Assembly (NCBI GenBank): GCA_029259815.1
Contig: JAJDEJ010000346.1
Location: forward strand, 1-43,429
DNA from: Planctomycetaceae bacterium
GTDB taxonomy: Bacteria > Planctomycetota > Planctomycetia > Planctomycetales > Planctomycetaceae
Direction of reading: 5' to 3'
DNA length: 43,429 nucleotides
Below the pieces are notes generated by a model. The model saw only the letters and a program-made list of their open reading frames with translations, did no database searches and had not been told where the DNA came from. Shown here piece by piece: positions 1 to 8,508 of this stretch; position 1 is the stretch's first letter, and each line of letters begins with the position of its first letter. A program made the position numbers and the translations under genes.

Positions 1-38
1 CCCCTCACCCTGCCTTCTGCGCTCCGCTTGAAGGCTGT

Positions 39-61
39 CCCTCTCCCCCGAGGGGAGAGGG
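39..61. repeat. Short perfect hairpin upstream of the sulfatase locus
   Basis: CCCTCTCCCC (39-48) and GGGGAGAGGG (52-61) form a perfect 10-bp stem with a CGA loop. It resembles the pyrimidine/purine-rich intergenic hairpins common in many high-GC genomes. No T-run follows on either side, so a terminator for a gene to the left of the window is possible but not shown. The rest of 1-202 contains no gene I can support. Confidence 0.6.
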
Positions 62-202
62 TTTCACGACTCCCAAACTCTGAACACACGTGGATCACAG
101 CCAATCAGAGGATGCCCCGTCGTCTGATGGAGTCACGTGACTGACAGCGTTATGATGGCACACCAGTCATCTCCGAACGAATGCACCAAGAGGTAACCCG
201 AT

Positions 203-2773
203 ATGTGGATCCGAGTGTGCTTGCTGACGCTGGTCGCCCTCGCTGGAACGACGAGCAGTGCTGCTGCGAACGATCGCCCGAACTTCATCATCATCCTGGC
301 GGATGACCTCGGGTACGGCGACCTCGGCTGTTACGGCAGTGCGGTCAATCGCACGCCTCATCTGGATCGCATGGCTGCGGAGGGACTGCGGTTCACCGAC
401 TTTCACTCCAACGGCCCCATGTGCTCCGCGACTCGGGCGGCATTGCTCACGGGTAAATACCAGCAGCGGTTTGGACGCAACTTCGAGGCCGCTCTCTCAG
501 CGAAGTCGATGCCCGATGAGGGTCTGCCTCTCGACGCGGTCACGATCGCAGACGCCTTGGGGGACGCCGGCTATGCGACCGGGATGTACGGCAAGTGGCA
601 CCTCGGCTTCCATCCGCCGTTGATGCCGCCTCAGCAGGGCTTCGACGACTTTCGCGGCCTCGTGACCGGCGGCGGTGATTATCACTCACACATCAACCGC
701 TCGGGCGACAAGGACTGGTGGCACAACAACGAAATCAAAATGGAGGAGGGCTATTCGACCCACCTCATCACGCAGCACAGTCAGGAGTTCATCCGCCAGC
801 ACAAGGAGGAGCCGTTCTTTCTCTACGTGGCTCACCTCGCCATTCACTTCCCCTGGCAGGGACCAGAGGACGAAGGCTATCGGGTCGAAGGGGGCGACTA
901 CTGGAACAACAAGCACGGTGTCCCGCGCGGCTCGAACGTCGGTCCGGTGACGAAGGAGATGATCGAGTCACTCGACGGCAGCGTGGGTCAGATCCTCACC
1001 ACGCTGAGGGAGCTAAATCTCGATGAAGATACGTTTGTGATATTCACGTCCGACAACGGCGGCTATCTCACCTACACGGGCGGGTTCCACAACATTTCGA
1101 GCAACGGTCCCTATCGTGGACAGAAGACGCAGATCTACGAAGGCGGGCACCGCGTGCCAGCCATCGTCCGCTGGCCTGGAAAGGTCGAACCGGGTGTCAC
1201 CGATCAAGCAACGGCCACGTTCGATCTGTTTCCGACGATGCTCGATCTCGCCGGCCTGGATGAGCAGATCGAGCCACTCGACCTCGACGGCACCTCATTG
1301 ACTTCCCTGCTGATGGACCACGAACCGCTTCCTGAGCGACCGCTATTCTGGCGGATGCGACATCATCGAGCTGTTCGGCAGGGGCCCTGGAAACTGGTCG
1401 CACTCGGCGATGACGTCAGCCTGTACAACCTCAATGAGGCGATGGATGAGTCACACGACGTCTCCGCAGCCAATGGGCGATTGGTCGCCGAGTTGCAACA
1501 GAAGCTGGCCGTCTGGGAAGCGGACGTCGACAATCAGCAACCGCAAGATGAGTCTGACTCGACAGGCGATCAACTCGGTTACGAGGTTGAACTCACGACT
1601 GCGTCAAACGGCTTTGACGGTGACTACTGCTGGGTCCATGCCCGTGCCGGCGCGATTCCTGCGCAGGCACCCGGCAATCCGGCAGACGACCCACTCGTCG
1701 TGATGACGACCCAGAAGCTGTTGCTCACCGGTTCCGACATCTTCTATGCGCTCAATCAATTGACGACCGATGACGGTGGCGAAACGTGGACCGACCCGCA
1801 GCCGCTCAAGTCCTTCGCACGGCAGACGTTCACGAAGAACCGACCTCTTCCGACGGGAGCCGAGGTCGCTCCGGAGTTGTTGCAGCCGGACGATGAGACC
1901 ACAGTCTGTGACTTCACCCCCAAGTGGCACGCTTCCACGCAGAAGCTGCTCGGCACGGGTCACACGGTGTGGTATCGCAACAACCGTGTGATGCACGTCC
2001 GACCTCGCGGCACGGCTTACGCCATCTTCGATCCCGAGAGTCGGACATGGTCGAAGTGGCAAACGATCGACATGCCGGACAAACCCCGCTTCCAGAACGC
2101 AGGCGCAGGTTGTGTGCAGCGTCTCGATTTGCCGGACGGCGACATCCTGCTCCCGATCTACTTCAAGGAACCTCACTCGAAGCTGGCGAGTGTCACTGTC
2201 CTGCGATGCACGTTCGACGGCGAGACACTCTCGTATGTCGGACATGGCAATGAAATGTCGGTCGATGTGCCGCGCGGGCTGGGCGAACCGTCACTCACGA
2301 AGTTCGGCAACCGGTTCTTTCTCACGCTTCGCAACGACGAACATGGATACGTCACATCCAGTGACGACGGCCTGCACTTCGACGAGCCTCGCCGCTGGAC
2401 ATTCGACGATGGGAGTGACCTCGGCAACTACAACACACAACAGCACTGGGTCACCCACAGCGAAGGCCTGTTCCTCGTCTACACCCGACGCGGAGCCGAC
2501 AACGATCACGTCTTTCGGCATCGGGCACCGCTGTTCATCGCCCGTGTCGATCCTGACAAACTGCAGATTATTCGCGAGACCGAACGAATCCTCGTCCCGG
2601 AGCGCGGTGCCCGCCTCGGCAACTTCGGCGTCGTCGATGTCTCCCCCCACGAGACGTGGGTCACCGTGACCGAATGGATGCAGCCAAAGGGTGTCGAAAA
2701 GCACGGCAGCGACAACAGCATCTTCGTTGCCAAGTTGAAGTGGAATCGACCGAATGAGTTCTTAAGGGAATAG
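203..2773 (+). CDS. Secreted sulfatase fused to a sialidase-like (BNR) domain
   Basis: Predicted to hydrolyse sulfate esters outside the cytoplasm. A signal peptide covers about residues 1-22. The type I sulfatase domain spans roughly 26-430: metal-binding DD at 34-35, the formylglycine motif CSATR at 74-78 (Cys74 would be oxidised), KWH at 131-133 and DN at 284-285. After a linker, about 461-856 resembles the exo-alpha-sialidase/BNR proteins of planctomycetes, with a good Asp-box (TDDGGETW) and a weaker one (SSDDGLHF). At 856 residues it is nearly twice the size of a simple sulfatase, because of the fusion. AGAGG lies 9 nt before the ATG. It heads a run of three sulfatase genes. Sulfatase identity is certain; the sialidase label marks a fold, not a proven substrate. 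Confidence 0.93.
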   Translation: MWIRVCLLTLVALAGTTSSAAANDRPNFIIILADDLGYGDLGCYGSAVNRTPHLDRMAAEGLRFTDFHSNGPMCSATRAALLTGKYQQRFGRNFEAALSAKSMPDEGLPLDAVTIADALGDAGYATGMYGKWHLGFHPPLMPPQQGFDDFRGLVTGGGDYHSHINRSGDKDWWHNNEIKMEEGYSTHLITQHSQEFIRQHKEEPFFLYVAHLAIHFPWQGPEDEGYRVEGGDYWNNKHGVPRGSNVGPVTKEMIESLDGSVGQILTTLRELNLDEDTFVIFTSDNGGYLTYTGGFHNISSNGPYRGQKTQIYEGGHRVPAIVRWPGKVEPGVTDQATATFDLFPTMLDLAGLDEQIEPLDLDGTSLTSLLMDHEPLPERPLFWRMRHHRAVRQGPWKLVALGDDVSLYNLNEAMDESHDVSAANGRLVAELQQKLAVWEADVDNQQPQDESDSTGDQLGYEVELTTASNGFDGDYCWVHARAGAIPAQAPGNPADDPLVVMTTQKLLLTGSDIFYALNQLTTDDGGETWTDPQPLKSFARQTFTKNRPLPTGAEVAPELLQPDDETTVCDFTPKWHASTQKLLGTGHTVWYRNNRVMHVRPRGTAYAIFDPESRTWSKWQTIDMPDKPRFQNAGAGCVQRLDLPDGDILLPIYFKEPHSKLASVTVLRCTFDGETLSYVGHGNEMSVDVPRGLGEPSLTKFGNRFFLTLRNDEHGYVTSSDDGLHFDEPRRWTFDDGSDLGNYNTQQHWVTHSEGLFLVYTRRGADNDHVFRHRAPLFIARVDPDKLQIIRETERILVPERGARLGNFGVVDVSPHETWVTVTEWMQPKGVEKHGSDNSIFVAKLKWNRPNEFLRE

Positions 2774-2814
2774 GGAATCGCTGAATCGCTGAATCCATAA
2801 AATGTCACCTCAAG

Positions 2815-5547
2815 ATGACACCGATGAACATTTTATCTCGAATGTATTCTGTCCTCGCATTGATGCTGCTGTTGACCTTGGGGGCGTTCCCTTCGACTGC
2901 CGCTGAACCGATCCAGATCAGCGTGTTCGACATCGATGCGACACCCCCGCTCGGGAGTCCGCTGGCGTACACGACTCACAGGGAGAAGGTGGCGTCACTC
3001 CGGCTAAAAGGCCTCGTACTTCAGGGGAACGAGCAGCCGATTGTGCTCGTTGCGGTCGACTGGATCGGCATCGGCAATGGAGCCCATGACCGTTTCCGTG
3101 AGGTGCTCGCAGACGCCGTCGGCACGGACATCGAGCGGGTCTCGGTCCATTGTCTGCATCAGCACGATGCCCCGTTCGTGGACTTTGGCGCGGAAGAAAT
3201 CCTCGCTGCTGAGGGACTTGGCGGACGGGCATTCAACGTCGGTTGGGTGAACGACTTTCTCCAACAGGTCGGCGAGACAGCGAAGACGGCAGCCCAATCA
3301 ACTCATGACGTGACGCATGTCGGGCTGGGCATGGCACCGGTCAAAGAGGTCGCCTCGAACCGCCGTATCCTCGGACCGGACGGCAAAGTCAAACACGTCC
3401 GCTACACGGCATGTGCAGACCCCAAGATTCGGGCCTTCCCCGAAGGGATCATCGACCCACAACTGCGGTCGATCAGCTTCTACAACGGTGACGAACTGTT
3501 GACAGTGCTGACGTACTATGCAACCCATCCGCAGAGTTACTATCGGCTGAACAAGGCACATCCGGATTTCCCCGGCATGGCCCGTGAAGCCCGCCAACAC
3601 ATCATGGATGTGCCGCACATCCACTTCAACGGTGCCGGTGGGAACATCGGAGCCGGCAAGTACAACGACGGCTCGCACGCCAACCGGGCTGTTCTCGCCG
3701 CGAAGGTCGCTGACGGCATGCGTCGTGCGTTCGAGAAGACCGAACGGTTCGCGATCTCTGCTGACGATCTCGGTTGGAACGTTGAGGCGGTCACACTCCC
3801 GCCGGCCGATCATCTCGTCGAAGACAAACTGGTCGGCGTGGTCACGAACGATGACGCACCCTTCATTCAACGAGACACGGCTGCCCGCCAACTCGCGTTC
3901 CTGCGTCGCTGTCAATTAGGAGCGCCGATCGACATCGGCTGTCTCACTCTCGGCAATACCCGCATCCTGCACATGCCGGGTGAGTTGTTCGTCGAGTACC
4001 AACTGGCCGCTCAGCGACTTCGCCCGGATTTGTTTGTCACGATGGCGGCCTATGGCGAATACGGACCATGCTACATCGGTGCACAGGCGTCCTATGCTCA
4101 AGGGGGTTACGAGACGAGCGAGATCGCTTCGTATGTGCACCCCACCGTCGAAGGCAAGTTGATGCCGACAATTGCAAGGCTGCTCGATGTCGACCCCAAG
4201 TCGGTCAAGCCATTGGGCGAGACATTCGCCGAGTACACACCGGCTCAGAAGCCGAACATCGTGTTCATCATGGCCGACGATCTGGGGTACGGCGATCTTG
4301 GGTGCTACGGCCAGATGATGATTCAGACGCCGCACATCGACCGGCTGGCAAGCGAGGGGACACGGTTCACTCAGTGTTACGCGGGGTCAAGTGTCTGTGC
4401 TCCTTCACGCTGTTGCCTGATGACGGGTCTGCACAATGGTCACTCTCGCATTCGAGACAACATTCCGCACGGCACCTTTCTGCGAGACGAGGATGTCACG
4501 CTGGGAGAGATCATGCAGGCAGCCGGGTATCGCACGGGGGCCATCGGCAAATGGAGTCTGGGTGTGCATGGATCGGAAGGGAAGCCCAACGATCAGGGGT
4601 TCGACGCCTGGTTCGGCCATCTCGATCAGGATCAGGCGCACTTCTATTTCCCCGATTACCTCTGGAAGAACGACCGCATCGAACTTCTGCGTGCCAATCG
4701 AGCGGAACAGAAGGGCTCCTACACACACGATCTGTTCACAGAACATGCACTCTCATTCATCGACGAGTCAGCGGAGGGGCCGTTCTTCCTGTATCTGGCC
4801 TACACGGTGCCTCACTTCTCAGACTACTCGAACCGCACACCCGAGTCGCACATCGTCCCCAGCGACGAGCCCTACTCGGACCGCGATTGGCCGCAGGTCG
4901 AGAAGAACTACGCGGCGATGGTCACCCGCATGGATCGGGATGTCGGTCGCATCATGCAGCGGCTCAAAGCGGCGGATATTGCAGAGAACACACTCGTGTT
5001 CTTCACCAGCGACAATGGTCCCAATGCCAACACGATCCACGACCCGGCCTTCTTCCAATGTGGCGGGCCCCTGCGAGGGTTCAAACGCGACATGTACGAA
5101 GGCGGCATTCGCGTCCCGATGATCGCCCGCTGGCCCGGTCACGTCCCCGCAAACAACACGAGTGACCAATTGTGGGCCTTCTGGGATGTGCTACCGACGT
5201 TCGCAGAACTGGCAGGCGTGACGACCCCGGTCGGCATCGACGGCATCTCGATGGTCCCTACGCTGCTTGGTGAGGCACAACCCGATGAGCATGAGTCTCT
5301 CTACTGGGACTACGGCCACTCACGTCAGAACTTCCAACAAGCCGTGCGACTCGGCGACTGGAAGGGAGTCCGCACGGGGCAGGGACAACCATTGGAGTTG
5401 TACGATCTTGCAAACGATATTGGCGAGACCTCGAATGTTGCCAGCGGTCACCCGGACGTCATCGCTCGCATCGAGGACATCATCGAAGAGTCCTTCGTAC
5501 CGACTGAGAACTACCCGATCACCTCACGACAGACTGGCAGTGAATGA
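2815..5547 (+). CDS. Secreted neutral-ceramidase-like / sulfatase fusion protein
   Basis: Two hydrolase units in one exported chain. A signal peptide covers about residues 1-30. About 33-465 resembles the N-terminal domain of neutral/alkaline non-lysosomal ceramidase proteins, including the HQHDAP segment that would carry metal-binding histidines. About 479-905 is a complete type I sulfatase: MADD metal site, CAPSR at 528-532 with Cys528 as the formylglycine precursor, and a DNGPN motif. An alternative ATG lies at 2824; neither has a clear Shine-Dalgarno. The stop overlaps the next sulfatase start by 4 nt (ATGA), so the two genes are translationally coupled. The combination suggests coordinated attack on a sulfated lipid or glycolipid, but substrate is inference. 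Confidence 0.88.
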   Translation: MTPMNILSRMYSVLALMLLLTLGAFPSTAAEPIQISVFDIDATPPLGSPLAYTTHREKVASLRLKGLVLQGNEQPIVLVAVDWIGIGNGAHDRFREVLADAVGTDIERVSVHCLHQHDAPFVDFGAEEILAAEGLGGRAFNVGWVNDFLQQVGETAKTAAQSTHDVTHVGLGMAPVKEVASNRRILGPDGKVKHVRYTACADPKIRAFPEGIIDPQLRSISFYNGDELLTVLTYYATHPQSYYRLNKAHPDFPGMAREARQHIMDVPHIHFNGAGGNIGAGKYNDGSHANRAVLAAKVADGMRRAFEKTERFAISADDLGWNVEAVTLPPADHLVEDKLVGVVTNDDAPFIQRDTAARQLAFLRRCQLGAPIDIGCLTLGNTRILHMPGELFVEYQLAAQRLRPDLFVTMAAYGEYGPCYIGAQASYAQGGYETSEIASYVHPTVEGKLMPTIARLLDVDPKSVKPLGETFAEYTPAQKPNIVFIMADDLGYGDLGCYGQMMIQTPHIDRLASEGTRFTQCYAGSSVCAPSRCCLMTGLHNGHSRIRDNIPHGTFLRDEDVTLGEIMQAAGYRTGAIGKWSLGVHGSEGKPNDQGFDAWFGHLDQDQAHFYFPDYLWKNDRIELLRANRAEQKGSYTHDLFTEHALSFIDESAEGPFFLYLAYTVPHFSDYSNRTPESHIVPSDEPYSDRDWPQVEKNYAAMVTRMDRDVGRIMQRLKAADIAENTLVFFTSDNGPNANTIHDPAFFQCGGPLRGFKRDMYEGGIRVPMIARWPGHVPANNTSDQLWAFWDVLPTFAELAGVTTPVGIDGISMVPTLLGEAQPDEHESLYWDYGHSRQNFQQAVRLGDWKGVRTGQGQPLELYDLANDIGETSNVASGHPDVIARIEDIIEESFVPTENYPITSRQTGSE

Positions 5548-6989
5548 TGGATCTGAATCGCATGCGGTGCATCCTGATGACGGTGACGCTCATTCTGACG
5601 ACATCGGTGACATCAATCTCTGCCAGGGATCAGCCGCCGAACATTCTGTTCATTCTCGTCGATGATCTCGGCTGGATGGACCTCGGCTGTTATGGCAGCA
5701 CGTTCTACGAGACGCCGCATACTGATCGACTGTCTGCTGAGGGCATGCGATTCACTCAAGCATATGCTGCGGCACCGGTCTGTTCGCCCACGCGAGCCAG
5801 CCTGATGACGGGCAAGAACCCCGCGAGGCTCGGCTTCACCGGACACATTACGGCCATCTTGAAGTATCGCTACCCGCCCGAGGGACGCATCATCCCGCCG
5901 CAGGATCACATGCTGCTGCGGTTGGAGGAAACGACGCTCGCCGAAGCCGTGCATGAGGCGGGGTATGTCTCAGCGAGTATCGGCAAGTGGCATCTGGGCC
6001 CGGAAGGCTATTGGCCGACCGATCAGGGCTTCGATCTCAACATCGCCGGTTGGACGCACGGCAGCCCGCCGACTCACTTCTTCCCCTATGAAGACCCGGC
6101 AAAGGAATGGAACGCATCGATCCCGACCATGCAAGGGGGCGAGCCGGGCGAGTACCTCACCGACCGGATGACAGACGAGGCAATCCAATTCATCGAGCAG
6201 AATCAGGACCGACCATTCTTCTGCTACCTCACCCACTACGCAGTTCACTCACCCATTGAGGCTCCCCAACAGATCACGGCAAAGTACGAACGCAAGTTCG
6301 CAACCGATTCATCTCAAAAGAATGCCGAGTATGCGGCCATGATCCAGAGCGTCGACGACGGGATTGGGCGAATCATGCAAACGCTCGACCGGCTGCAACT
6401 CGCAGAGAACACAGTCGTCGTGTTCTTTTCTGACAACGGCGGCCTCTCCCAGGTGACCAACAATGCTCCCCTACGCGAGGGCAAGCAATTTCTGTATGAG
6501 GGCGGCATCCGTGTGCCACTCATCATCAAGTGGCCCGGTCACGTTGACTCAGGGACGACGTGTGACGTCCCGGTTATCAGCCATGACCTATTCCCGACCA
6601 TCGTCGAATTGGCTGGGTCGCAGGCGTCGGAGTCCAAAGCCCTCGACGGCGTCAGTCTGCTGCCACTGTTGAAACAGTCTGGCGATCTGCCGGAGCGCAA
6701 ACTGTATTGGTACTACCCGCACTACGCGCGGCATCCCGGTGCCGTTGTGCGGGATGGTAATCTCAAGCTCATCGAGCACTACGACCCGCCGAATGTTGAG
6801 TTATACAACATCGCTGAGGATCTCTCAGAATCGCACGATCTGGCGGACGAGATGCCGAAGCAAGTGAAGCAAATGCGATCCGATCTCGAAGCGTGGCTCA
6901 CAAAGATCGACGCAACGCGGCACACACTCAACCCGGACCTCCCCGGAGTGGCACGCCCCGACCAACGGGATGGGCGTGGTGACCGCTGA
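5544..6989 (+). CDS. Secreted sulfatase
   Basis: Type I sulfatase of usual length (481 residues). Signal peptide about 1-27, metal-binding DD at 40-41, formylglycine motif CSPTR at 80-84, followed by the KWHLGPEGY and SDNGG segments normal for the family. Its start overlaps the previous stop by 4 nt, so it is the third cistron of the sulfatase block. The last 14 or so codons (GVARPDQRDGRGDR) and the stop codon lie inside an inverted repeat that extends into the intergenic region, so the C-terminal tail appears to derive from the repeat rather than the sulfatase fold. A formylglycine-generating enzyme would be needed and is not in this window. Confidence 0.93.
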   Translation: MMDLNRMRCILMTVTLILTTSVTSISARDQPPNILFILVDDLGWMDLGCYGSTFYETPHTDRLSAEGMRFTQAYAAAPVCSPTRASLMTGKNPARLGFTGHITAILKYRYPPEGRIIPPQDHMLLRLEETTLAEAVHEAGYVSASIGKWHLGPEGYWPTDQGFDLNIAGWTHGSPPTHFFPYEDPAKEWNASIPTMQGGEPGEYLTDRMTDEAIQFIEQNQDRPFFCYLTHYAVHSPIEAPQQITAKYERKFATDSSQKNAEYAAMIQSVDDGIGRIMQTLDRLQLAENTVVVFFSDNGGLSQVTNNAPLREGKQFLYEGGIRVPLIIKWPGHVDSGTTCDVPVISHDLFPTIVELAGSQASESKALDGVSLLPLLKQSGDLPERKLYWYYPHYARHPGAVVRDGNLKLIEHYDPPNVELYNIAEDLSESHDLADEMPKQVKQMRSDLEAWLTKIDATRHTLNPDLPGVARPDQRDGRGDR

Positions 6990-7051
6990 GCAACGAACGG
7001 TCACCTTGAAGAACATCCGACCACGCCCTTCCTTTCGTCAGGGCGTGCCAC
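6948..7051. repeat. Nested inverted repeat between convergent genes
   Basis: Left unit 6948-6980 begins GTGGCACGCCC and ends GGGCGTGGT. Right unit 7020-7051 begins ACCACGCCC and ends GGGCGTGCCAC. Each unit is a palindrome with a 12-13 nt centre, and the two units are inverted copies of one another. A third stem, GGTGACCG/CGGTCACC, lies between them (6979-7004). It sits between the convergent sulfatase and DUF1501 genes, so it could act as a bidirectional terminator, but the architecture is that of REP/BIME-like elements. Confidence 0.8.
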
Positions 7052-7065
7052 CCACAACAGTCGCC

Positions 7066-8493
7066 CTACGTCAGGATCTCATTGATCACCCGGCCACGAC
7101 TGACAGGGAAGGGGCGACCCGTCGGTTCGTGGAGGATCGTCTCCGGGTGAATCCCCATACAGTGCAACACAGTCGCCGCATAGTCGCAGGCTTGTGTACG
7201 ACCTGAGAGAGAATAGCCCGCTTCCGCGTCGGTCTCGCCATGCACCACGCCACCACGCACTCCGCCGCCGGCGAGGGCGATTGAGAAGACATGTCCCCAG
7301 TGGTCGCGTCCGGCCCGGGCACTGATCTTCGGCGTATGGCCAAACTCGCCAACCCAGGCAACGAGCGTTTCGCCCAAGAGTCCGCGTTGTTCCAGATCCT
7401 CGATCAAGGCCGAGTAGGTCTGATCCATCATGGGCATCAACCAGCCCTTGAGCGATTTGTGGTGGTCGATGTGTGTGTCCCAGCCGCCGTTGTTGAGTTT
7501 GTCATCCATGCGGGGCCAATTGACCTGCACCAGCGACGTCCCCGCTTCGACCAGCCGTCGTGCAAGCAGCACGCTTTGACCAAACCTCGTGCGGCCATAG
7601 CGATCACGCATCTCTCCCGACTCCTGTGAGAGATCGAATGCCGCTCGCGCCTGCTTGCCGGCGAGAAGATTGACGGCCTGCTGAGTCCGCAGGTCGTACT
7701 GCTGGGCGTCCGCTTGTCGTTCGATGGAGTCGAGTTTGCTGTTCATCTGCTCCAAGAGAGAGCGGCGTCGATCAAACCGCAGCGTCGAGACATCCTGCGA
7801 GAGTTGCAACTCCGGAATGTTGAAATCATCAGCAGAGGGGTCGCAGATCAGTTTCCAGGGGTCGTACTTGCGTCCCATGAATCCCGCATCCTGACCCGGC
7901 CAGACTTTCTCGCCCACGTTGGCGATGTGCCGCGGGAGTGCGACGGAAGACGGCATGCCATCAACATCGGATCGCATGATGCGGGTGAGAGCACCCAGTG
8001 ATGGCCAGTCATTCGGAGCACCGGGCAGAGCATTCTCGCGGCTGAGGGGCGTGTGTGGGATGCCGGTCAACATCTGATAGCCACTCGACGAGTGTGAGTG
8101 ATCACCGGTCGACATGGCCCGCAGCACGGCAATGCGATCGGTCAACTGGGCGGTCTTCGGCATGAGTCCGCCGACATGCAGACCGGGCGTTCGCGAGGCG
8201 ATCGCACCAAACTCGCTGCGGGCACCCTCCGGTCCTTCAGGCTTGGGGTCCCACGTGTCGTGCTGAGGCACTCCTCCCGTGAGCCAGAAAAGGATGACCG
8301 ATTTGGCCTTCATCGGCAGCGAAGGAACATCGTCGGATGCAGTTGCTGACCGCTGAGCGAGGAGCGACGGCAGAGACAGGCCGCCCAGACCGAGACCGCC
8401 CACGCGCAGCCATTCGCGCCGGGTGACCCCGTCACACAGTCCAGCATCATCGCCCAGAATTCGCAGCAATGCACTCTCCTCCACGTGGATCAT
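7066..8493 (-). CDS. DUF1501 domain protein with Tat-type leader
   Basis: A 475-residue member of the DUF1501 family, which is greatly expanded in planctomycetes and related to the alkaline-phosphatase/sulfatase superfamily. A leader of about 20 residues precedes a twin-arginine segment (TRREWLRVGG, near residues 24-33) and a hydrophobic stretch, indicating Tat export. The body has family hallmarks such as LFWLTGGVPQHDTWDPKP and the late segment VGEFGHTPK followed by GRDHWG. DUF1501 genes usually sit beside DUF1549/DUF1553 cytochromes; here the partner is a Gfo/Idh/MocA gene whose stop lies 15 nt upstream. Biochemical role is unknown; exported hydrolase is the usual inference. Confidence 0.9.
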   Translation of the reverse strand: MIHVEESALLRILGDDAGLCDGVTRREWLRVGGLGLGGLSLPSLLAQRSATASDDVPSLPMKAKSVILFWLTGGVPQHDTWDPKPEGPEGARSEFGAIASRTPGLHVGGLMPKTAQLTDRIAVLRAMSTGDHSHSSSGYQMLTGIPHTPLSRENALPGAPNDWPSLGALTRIMRSDVDGMPSSVALPRHIANVGEKVWPGQDAGFMGRKYDPWKLICDPSADDFNIPELQLSQDVSTLRFDRRRSLLEQMNSKLDSIERQADAQQYDLRTQQAVNLLAGKQARAAFDLSQESGEMRDRYGRTRFGQSVLLARRLVEAGTSLVQVNWPRMDDKLNNGGWDTHIDHHKSLKGWLMPMMDQTYSALIEDLEQRGLLGETLVAWVGEFGHTPKISARAGRDHWGHVFSIALAGGGVRGGVVHGETDAEAGYSLSGRTQACDYAATVLHCMGIHPETILHEPTGRPFPVSRGRVINEILT

Positions 8494-8508
8494 CCAGCGA
8501 GCGACGGC

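Noticed and set aside
1604..2245. 213-residue antisense frame in the first sulfatase gene
   Set aside because: Lies across the sialidase-like domain; composition typical of an antisense shadow.
4068..5165. 365-residue open frame in the sulfatase fusion gene
   Set aside because: Arg/Ser/His-rich composition typical of a shifted frame inside a GC-rich gene; the true frame has sulfatase motifs.
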